This document shows, in pieces, positions 55,968-64,000 of a stretch of DNA of 64,000 nucleotides. The position numbers were made by a program, and so were the translations under genes. Under the pieces are notes generated by a model that saw only the letters and a list, made by a program, of their open reading frames with translations, ran no database searches and was not told the DNA's origin. Origin of the DNA: Saturnia japonica (taxonomy: Eukaryota; Arthropoda; Insecta; Lepidoptera; Saturniidae); contig CM065326.1 in NCBI GenBank assembly GCA_033032175.1, positions 10,682,001-10,746,000 of the forward strand. Direction: 5' to 3'. Each line of letters opens with the position of its first letter. The stretch's first letter is position 1.

Positions 55968-56210
55968 AAAAGTCATCAACCGAATCGTCATCGTCAGTTG
56001 GAAATGTTTGAAGAGTCCCAGAACCAGATGGACCTGGCTGTGACTCTTTTATATGAACTTATCTTTGGGCTATACCTAATTTATATTTTTCGTTACTTAC
56101 GATTTGCCTCAATACGTCATCAGGAAGATCATATTTGAAACATGTGGATTATTTAGAAGTGAAGTCCATTCTTACCTGTAAAATCATAATAATCGTGTCT
56201 ATGTTGAGAG

Positions 56211-56416
56211 TGTGGCGCTTCATTCGCCACTATTTTTGTACTGGCTGTTTCTAATCGATAATATTAAAAATACTTAGGTGATGACATACCAGATAGATAT
56301 ATAAAAATTCAGACCTTTGTTTTCACGTCAAGTTATGTACTAAAACTTGTATTATTTTATTACAAAGTAAATGTGCTATAGCCCTACTGACTAGCATTAT
56401 TATTGAACCCGCCAAA
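56211..56416 (+). repeat. LTR of Gypsy element 2 (5' LTR)
   Basis: Starts TGTGGCGC. The exact 3' end is ambiguous by two bases (…gcca or …gccaaa); the AGAG target duplication supports the longer form. An aacttgtattattttattac block may act in polyadenylation. Confidence 0.88.
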
Positions 56417-57078
56417 TTGATGACCCCGACGTGATTGACCGATGCTCGAATACATTAACAACATAATTATATTCAAAATAATATATATTGTCGAACTGTC
56501 ACAGTCGCAACTAATCGTCAAGGGCTGGCCGTGACAAAAGCGGCCAAATTTGCGGAGGACAGGACCTCCACCTGGCATCGCTGTGGTATATCATAGTGCA
56601 GTGTAAGTGCATTGGTGCGTGTTTCCATTATTCTGAGAGTGCATACCAACAATCTATAACCTTATTTTTTTAATCTCCTAAATAATTCTGAGTACTACCA
56701 ATTAATATGTTTTTACAAATAATATTAAACGTCAATATTATCAACAAATACTTTGTCATGACTGTATCATGATTTCCATGTCAACAATAACTATAATTTC
56801 AAGGGAGTGCTTTTCCATTTGTATACGACAATTTTGGAATTATTATTTTTAAATTAATAGGTCGTTTAATTTGTTTTGTTTTTTTAGGTAATGAGAAAAT
56901 TAAATACTGTATTTTGTATTTAACAATGTTACAAATAGAATAAGTTATAATAGCCTAATTTTTGTGTCTAATATTCACTTTTGAATATAATATTTTTACT
57001 GTAAAGCGGTTGAGGTGTCACATTTTCCCCCACGTCAAACTTTTTATATTTTTGGTCATTTTGGTTTAATAACGTGAC

Positions 57079-57924
57079 ATGGCTGATGAGAAGTTTAAAA
57101 TGGAAATTGATAAGCTTAAAGAGGAGAATGCTATTTTACAAGCGCGTCTTTCCAGGGAAAATGAATCTCAAATTTTTAAAATTTCAGCGAAAATACTTCC
57201 ATTTTGGCCTCACCGACCAGAGTATTGGTTTGCTGTAGCAGAGGCTCAATTCGATATAGCAGGTATAACCACTGATTGCACTAAACTTAACTACATAGTC
57301 GCTCATCTTGATGAAAAATATGCTCAAGAAATTGAGGATGTTGTGATTCATCCTCCACCTACTGGAAAACGGTACAGTAAGCTTAAGCATGAGTTGATTA
57401 AACGATTATCTGAGGAGACACGTATTCGTAACTTATTAGATGGTAAAGAAATTGGTGACCGAAAACCTTCACAGTTTTGGAGACATCTCCGTTCTCTGAC
57501 AGGATCATCACCTTTAGATGAAAACTTTCTTTATCAGTTATGGTTGCGCCGTCTCCCACAACACGTTCAGACTATTTTGGCATCACATGCTGATCTGCCA
57601 ATTGACAAGATGACCGATATAGCAGATAAAATTTTAGGAATATATAATTATAATGTAATGGCCTGTTCAGTTCCGACATCGTCCAGCTCTTCTTCCAATG
57701 AAACAATGGAACGAAGACTTTATGAGCTTACTCAACAAGTTGTTAGTCTCTCAACTCGCTTGCTTAGTCGTTCTCGTAGCCGATCTATAGAAAAACAACG
57801 GTTGCGTAGGGCTAACTCTGTGCAGAATAAGATTTGTTTGTATCACCAAAAATTCAACACTAAAGCAACTAAGTGTACCAAACCATGCAATTGGATTCCT
57901 CCGGAAAACCCGATCAACAATTAG
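57079..57924 (+). CDS. Gypsy 2 gag protein
   Basis: 281 codons, open. CsRn1-type capsid features: PFWPHRPEYWFAVAEAQF near residue 40, LNYIVAHLDEKYAQEI near 75, and FLYQLWLRRLPQHVQTIL near 155. An Arg/Ser-rich segment (SRSRSRSIEKQRLRR) precedes the Cys-containing end (CLYHQKFNTKATKC). Forms the particle shell. The 660-bp leader between LTR and gag is non-coding. Confidence 0.88.
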   Translation: MADEKFKMEIDKLKEENAILQARLSRENESQIFKISAKILPFWPHRPEYWFAVAEAQFDIAGITTDCTKLNYIVAHLDEKYAQEIEDVVIHPPPTGKRYSKLKHELIKRLSEETRIRNLLDGKEIGDRKPSQFWRHLRSLTGSSPLDENFLYQLWLRRLPQHVQTILASHADLPIDKMTDIADKILGIYNYNVMACSVPTSSSSSSNETMERRLYELTQQVVSLSTRLLSRSRSRSIEKQRLRRANSVQNKICLYHQKFNTKATKCTKPCNWIPPENPINN

Positions 57925-59763
57925 TAGAGGCGGTAACTGATTGTTTTTCTCCCGGCCGCCGTTTATTTGTTACTGATCGGGTTTCCAAGCGGCAGTATTT
58001 AATTGACACCGGCTCAGACTTATGTTGTTTTCCTAAAAAATATTTAAGAAATCATGTGCAACCAAATGACTACCATCTTGGCGCTGCCAATGGTAGTTCA
58101 ATTAAAACTTATGGTTGCATTCAACTTCGTTTAGATCTAGGTTTAAGAAGGATTTTTGATTGGAATTTTGTTATTGCAGATATTAGTACAGCTATAATAG
58201 GTTCTGATTTTCTTAGTTTTTATAACTTATTACCAGATTGCCGACACAAGTGTCAAATCGACGGCCTTACCAAGTTGTCTGTCTGTGCTTCAATTGCATA
58301 ATCCCAACAAGAGTGTCAAAGCTGTGTTTTCTGGTAGTTTAAGTTTTGCTAATATTTTAGCAGAGTTTCCAGACATAACTCGACCTCCTGGTGTGCCTAG
58401 GATTGTAAAGCACAACACGGTGCATTTTATAAAAACCACTGACGTACCCCCGGTTTCATGCCGGCCCCGTTAGTTGGCTCCTCAGAAACTCCATGCAGCC
58501 AAGCAGGAGTTTGAAGCCATGGTGCGTTGCGGAACAGCCCGACCATCTAAGAGTGTTTGGTCATCTCCATTACATATGACCACCAAAAAAGATAACACCT
58601 GGCGTCCATGTGGCGATTATCGCGCTTTGAACGCCAGAACAGTACCTGACCGATACCCTGTTCGTCACATTCATGACTTTGCTAATAGTCTCGCTGGTGC
58701 TACCGTGTTTAGTACGTGTGACCTGGTAAAAGCATATCATCAGATTCCGGTTTTTGATGAGGATATTTTGAAGAGCGCCATTGTTACTCCGTTTGGCATC
58801 TTCGAATTTCCCTTAATGACCTTTAGTCTTCGCAATGCTGGCCAAACGTTCCAGCGTTTTATCGATGAGGTTACACGGGGTCTCGATTTTTGTTTTCCAT
58901 ATATAAATGATATACTTGTCTTTTCTCCAGACGAAGCCAGGCACTTAAGACATTTACGCACCCTTTTTAAGCGTTTTCAAGAATATGGTGTAGTTCTTAA
59001 TCCGTCTAAGTGTGTTCTTGGTGTTAGCGAAGTAAAATTTCTAGGTTACCTGATCAATGCTGAAGGTACAAGTCCTCCTAAGGATCGTGTCCAAAATCTC
59101 TTAGATTTCCCTCCACCTGAAACCATGCAAGGGATGACAAAGTTTTTGGGAATGATAAATTTTTATCGCCGTTTCATACCCAAAGCTGCACAGTTTCAAG
59201 CGCCATTGATTGAAGTTCTTGTTTCCACGCACAGCAAGGGTGCTAAACCCTGGACACTTAGCCTGCTGGAACAATTTGAAGCCGGCAAAAGGAGCCTTAG
59301 TGATGCCACGCTTCTTCAACACACAATATACCATGCTGAAATAGGCCTTTTCACCGACGCCTCTAGCGTTCACATTGGTTCTTGTTTGCAGCAGCGAAGT
59401 AAAGGAGAATGGGTCCCGCTTGCTTTCTTCAGTAAGAAGCTTACCCCAAAACAGTCTCAATGGCCGGCCTATTACAGGGAACTTTTAGCGGTCTACGAAA
59501 GTGTACAACACTTTCGACATATTTTGGAGATTCAGCATTGTACGGTTTTTACTGATCATAAGCCACTGTTGTATGCTTTTGTACAACGGAGAGATAAACT
59601 ACCTCCATCCCAACTTAACCAATTGTCTTTTATAAGCCAGTTTACTGCTGATATACAACATATCAGAGGAGAAGACAATGTCGTAGCTGATGCTATGTCA
59701 CGAATCAGTGCCATCACTCTTGAGCAAGAGTACGAAACCCTTGCCAAGTTGCAGGAAGCATAA
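57873..59763 (+). pseudogene. Gypsy 2 protease, reverse transcriptase and RNase H, disabled
   Basis: Overlaps the gag end in another frame, as is usual for gag-pol frameshifting. Protease active site YLIDTGSDLCC near 58003. A frame change near 58290 and an in-frame TAG at 58471-58473 interrupt the linker. [45 protein letters not shown], then [11 protein letters not shown] where YxDD is expected (codon 58906-58908 AAT, Asn). RNase [44 protein letters not shown]. Confidence 0.92.
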
Positions 59764-60871
59764 AGATTGCCGTCTGTGGTCTCGTACGTGTGAGGCATGT
59801 CAGAAGAGTAAAGTTTCAAGATACAATTATGCTCCACTTGAAGCTTTTGACACACCATCTGGTCGTTTTCTTCACGTCCATATAGATATAATAGGACCCT
59901 TACCTTTCTGTGACGACTACCGCTATTGTCTCACAGCCATTGATAGAGTCACCAGATGGCCAGAAGTTTGGCCGATGCGCACCACCACCGCCGAGGAAGT
60001 AGCGGATACTTTCACGAGAGAATGGATACCACGATTTGATGTTCCCTCTATTATTTCGACCGACCGCGATACACAATTTGAATCCGACCTTTTTCGAAGA
60101 CTTATGTGCAGTTTCGCCACTAAAAGAAATAGAACTACAGCTTACCACCCAGCAGCGAACGGAGTAATTGAACTCATCCATCGTCAACTTAAAGCATCAT
60201 TAATGCGTCATGGGAGTTCTTGGACAAAAGCTCTTCCATTTGTACTTTTGGGAATGCGTTCAGCTTTTAAAGAAGATATTAAAGCTACTTGTGCAGAAAT
60301 GCTTTATGGAGAAACTCTTTGGCTTCCTGGTGAGTTGTTAGCTGATTTTCCTGGAGTGGGTACTTCTGGAGAAGTGTTTGATTTTGTTGTGAAACTACGT
60401 CAACATATGTCAAAAATTCGACCAGTACCAGCGTCGCGTCATACGAAGTCAGATTCTTTTATTTTCAAAGATTTAAATACGTGTTCTCATGTGTTCTTGC
60501 GGGATGACGCAGTCCAGCGTCCTTTGCAGTTTCCCTATTCTGGTCCATACCAGGTCATTCAGAGGGCAAGTGATGGAAAGACTCTAACTATTGACTACAA
60601 AGGGAAACATGTGGTTGTAAGCGTAGACCGCGTGAAACCGGCTTTCATTGAGGAATCAGATTCAAGTCCTGTTTCTACAACACCGAGGATACTTCAGTTG
60701 TCGCCAACATCTTACCTGCAACCTACAACTATCACACCGACTGTGCCTGTACCTACGTCTCACCTGCAATCGACTACTGTCCCACTGCCTGTCGCTGTTC
60801 CTACATGTCAACCTCAGCCATATACACCACGATCAGGCAGACGAGTTAAATTCAAAATTTTTGATGATTAA
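59764..60871 (+). pseudogene. Gypsy 2 integrase, N-terminal zinc finger deleted
   Basis: Open frame shifted relative to RT. It resumes at KDCRLWSRTCEACQKSK, so the two His of the HHCC finger and the preceding linker are missing: a deletion at about 59760 also changes the frame. Core residues are present (HVHIDIIGPLP, STDRDTQF, HPAANGVIE). C-terminal region with a Pro-rich tail ends GRRVKFKIFDD. Confidence 0.9.
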
Positions 60872-60896
60872 CGCAATGCTCTCCTTAGGGGGGTGA

Positions 60897-61102
60897 TGTG
60901 TCGCCTCATTCGGCACTATTTTTGTACTGGCTGTTTCTAATCGTTATTATTAAAAATACTTAGGTGATGACATATCAGATAGATATATAAAAATTCAGAC
61001 CTTTGTTTTCACGTCACGTTATGTACTAAAACTTGTATTATTTTATTACAAAGTAAATGTGCTATAGCCCTACTGACTAGCATTATTATTGAACCCGACA
61101 AA
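60897..61102 (+). repeat. LTR of Gypsy element 2 (3' LTR)
   Basis: Matches 56211-56416 at about 96%. Immediately follows the polypurine tract. Confidence 0.88.
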
Positions 61103-64000
61103 AGAGCATTAGGTACGTCATTTTTTTTCCACTATATTCATTGTGCTAAATATTTTTTCAACATCTGCATTAGACTGTGAGTGACCTAACTTTTAAACTT
61201 ATTCAAAAGAGTAAAAACATTTAGTTGAAATAACGTTGGTTTTGAAAAGGTTATAAATAACAAGCATTTATGATATAATTTAACAACTATTTCTATAAAA
61301 CCCTAGATTTTCCGCTAGGAGTCATCTTCTGATAATGGGAGTTGATTACCCAAAAATGCCGCTAGATCTAACACCCAGAGCACTAAAATGGCAGGACTAC
61401 CTACTAGTACATCTAATGTCTGTGAAGAAGCTGATTTTAATGGGCTGATACAGGAAGTAAATCGTGTCTTTGGAATTTGATAGCGCCGATGACGGCAACC
61501 AATTAAATTCGTGAGATTATTATTTAAAATTGTAGATTAGCATATCTACCAATCACAAACACATTCAGCAGAGCATGTCAAATTCTAAGAGTGACCTTGT
61601 GATGGCGTAATTCTTAAAGCCTTTCTATGTCTTTATAATAAATTTGTTCTGAACTATATTGAATTTATATAAAAAAATATTTTGTAATGATACATATATT
61701 TTCAGTTACTGGTTAATAAATATTTTTTTTAAATAAAATTGATAAACTGTAGACATCTAGATGCAACGCGCTTGTCAAAAGCTACGTCACGCATGTTTGT
61801 CTACAGCAAGGTAGTGCGCATGTCAAGTTGAAAATTGCAAATGGCGGCCGTTGTTATTGTTCGTACCGAATTAACTATTTGTAAATTATATACTAATCTT
61901 TTTAGCGATTTTTCTAAAGAACTGCTGTACTGAGGCAATGCTTTTACTTCTTGTAATTCGGCGCGACTGGTTTTATGTACGTTTTTAAGTGTTTTGACTG
62001 TTTTTTTGATATTTTATGTGTGTCATGCAAATGGGGTAAGCTGGTATTATCGGATGTCGCTTAGGTTGTTTTGGATAGTTTTAATAAGAAAATTGAGTGA
62101 TGTTTCGTGACCTTAAGTGCTTATACGGATAGTGCATATATTATTTCAACTATCATTTTACGTTTTATGTGTGGAAAGAGACCGGGAAGGTCATAAAATA
62201 AGATTGTTCCATGCTGTGACTGCACTCCCCGTACATTTCAAAATGGCTGCTCTTTACGATATATGAGCTTTGCGTCACTGGAACATAAATCAGTGAATTC
62301 GATTCGTGATGAAATTGCAGTGTTCCTTATCGCTAGATCACTTGTGAAAAATCACAATTAGACGAAGGACAGGATCCCTGGAAAGTCAGAACCGGGACTA
62401 TAGTGGTGTGTCATATGTTTTCTGAGTGGAGTGGAGACTGGCCATAGGACTGATATTGCCTTGCGTTCGTGCCGGACTGGGATGTTGCGAATGATATATC
62501 AGGATGACTTGGGACACCAGAGAATAGGACTTGTGTGGAATTGAGCGGAATGTGACATCGCATGAGAGGTGAGTGTTGGATTTTTTACGTTTATTTACGT
62601 TTTTTGACACCCCGCGATGTGCATGTTCGGTACAAAATGGACACATTCGTTTATGACAGGACGTCGTTCGACCGCGCTGCGGACGTGCTCCGTTCAGCGG
62701 ACACCTGACAAACCCGGCTCGCCGCCACAATGTCACACTTTTGTCTGCAAGTTGTGTAACATATGACTGTTCTTGATGACATTTATCTGTTTTCGCGTGT
62801 ACATCACGTTCACGATCTCGTCTACATTTCCTGTAAAAAAATATATCTCAGTTTTAACTTAATTCAATTAGTTTTATTGCCATAATTTGTAGCTGTCAAA
62901 CTAACATGTCCTAATAAGTAACCCAATTGCTGTATTATATACAAAATGATAATATGTCATAAGTTTTGCTTGTAAATATTATACTTTCATGTTTTTTCAT
63001 GAGGCTATAAAGAAAAGAGTTTTAACTGATGCTTGAAATACTGAAGATGTGTGAACTATGGAACACAATTCTTACAATTTGGTATATTTCACAAATACAA
63101 AAATATCAGACATTCTTCCAAGTATTGTGTAAGTTTGAATAACAATGATTTATTCTAATTGGAATATTATGAAGTTTTATTACAATTTCTCAAAAATATA
63201 TGCTGGTTTTGCTCATTATCATTTATGCTTTATTAAATGGGTTATTTTAATGAATAGTAAATTATTCAATGAATCTATTTTAAGGGTAATGTCCTATGTA
63301 ATATTTGAAAGGGTAACTTATATTTTAAATTTTATAAACAATACTTTCTCCATTTTTATTGTATGTGATATATTATGTTATAAAATAATAATAATTTATT
63401 AATAAATAAGAATTCAGATACTGCATGAAGTATATATTTATGAATTGGTGGTTCATATACTGTTTTTTTTAAAACTATCTATTGTTTCTGTAATTTTATG
63501 TCACTAATATTATTTATTTTCTTAAGTGAAGCATTACAATAAACTTAGTTTGTTTATGTTTTGTTTTGCCAAGTATATTTCACAGTTTAGTTAAAATGAT
63601 AATAGTATAAAACGTTATTCAGTAAAATTTAAATTGATTTTTTTCTAGAGAATGATTGTGTTTATTTTTACTCGAAATTTAAAAATTACATTTAAGTAGC
63701 CAACCTTAAGTATGTTACATATATACGCAATTGTATATTTGCTTTGTAAATTACTAATATGCATGGAAATATTTGAACTATATTTAAAATGTAAAATTTT
63801 TGAATTTTATACTTTATAATAAACTATTGTTCTGTGGAAGAATTTTGTTTAAAATTTTTATTTACATTGTGAGAAATATAATATTGCCAACACTTGTTTT
63901 CACATTTATAGCATACTAACAGCACTATTAATCTTATTTTAAATATCAAGTGTAAGTTACTGAGATAGAGCATATGTTTTATTTATAATAACTTTCAGCA
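61103..64000. other. Right-hand region, no gene identified
   Basis: 2.9 kb. 61750-62750 is less AT-rich, with a caaATGGCGGCcgttg motif at about 61839 that resembles YY1/Pho-type sites at metazoan promoters, and a possible splice donor (gagag|gtgagt) near 62569; it could be the 5' end of a gene lying to the right, but no coding exon was found. 62850-64000 is very AT-rich with nothing recognised; the 85-codon frame at 63145 is low-complexity. Confidence 0.45.

Larger units (their letters stand above)
56211..61102 (+). mobile_element. Ty3/Gypsy retrotransposon of CsRn1/Kabuki type, plus strand, internally deleted
   Basis: LTRs at 56211-56416 and 60897-61102 (about 8 differences in 206). A primer site tgatgaccccgacgtgatt at 56418-56436 fits the tRNA-Trp primer used by the CsRn1 clade. 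The polypurine tract (ttaggggggtga) ends at 60896. AGAG flanks both ends (56207-56210, 61103-61106). Gag, protease, RT, RNase H and integrase are in order but damaged. Confidence 0.95.

Overview
This is about 64 kb of AT-rich nuclear DNA from an insect, almost certainly a moth or butterfly (Lepidoptera). The evidence is nuclear genes with spliceosomal introns (GT-AG, one GC-AG) whose best family matches are animal genes, and a dense load of transposons: Ty3/Gypsy elements, Jockey/CR1- and RTE-like LINEs, DD41D mariner, PIF/Harbinger, tRNA-like SINEs and MITEs. Nothing bacterial (operons, Shine-Dalgarno sites, CRISPR) is present.

Host genes, left to right. (1) The 3' part of cytochrome c oxidase subunit 5B (exons 1-89, 2046-2089, 3277-3339, +). 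(2) A SNAPC1/SNAP43-like subunit of the snRNA-activating complex, with seven exons from 8552 to 21072 (+); its first coding exon was not found. (3) CCDC102A-like coiled-coil protein, present twice on the minus strand (30965-32089 and 36688-37812) because the surrounding ~5.1-5.4 kb is present twice. (4) A cytochrome c oxidase subunit 6C-like gene (exons 38888-39135 and 50036-50138, +) with an unusual Cys/Pro-rich N-terminus and a 10.9 kb intron full of transposons. Two of the four encode complex IV subunits.

Mobile DNA fills most of the rest. Main items: a decayed LINE in a SNAPC1 intron (about 11.9-15.2 kb); a PIF/Harbinger remnant (10.8-11.2 kb); a complete but dead DD41D mariner with matching inverted repeats and TA duplication (39291-40593); a Ty3/Gypsy element on the minus strand with 112-bp LTRs (51444-55967); and a second, CsRn1/Kabuki-like Gypsy element on the plus strand with ~205-bp LTRs (56211-61102). 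SINE-like families are scattered throughout, including a three-deep nest at 7.5-8.5 kb.

The most interesting region is 25.4-38.2 kb. Its order is R1 - E-left - R2 - A1 - E-right - A2, where R and A are each repeated. The outer ends of E carry a perfect 12-bp inverted repeat (AGGCTATTTGAC) flanked on both sides by AT, and the R2/A1 junction is exactly the uninterrupted site with a single AT. E therefore looks like a DNA transposon. It carries a SWIM-zinc-finger (apparently YqaJ-nuclease type) gene reading inward from the left and a THAP-domain gene reading inward from the right, a combination I do not recognise as a described transposon superfamily. The nested copy of the empty locus inside E, with 1-2% divergence, is most simply explained as the two haplotypes of a heterozygous insertion interleaved in the assembly; a real duplication is the alternative. 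The second CCDC102A copy may therefore not be a real paralogue.
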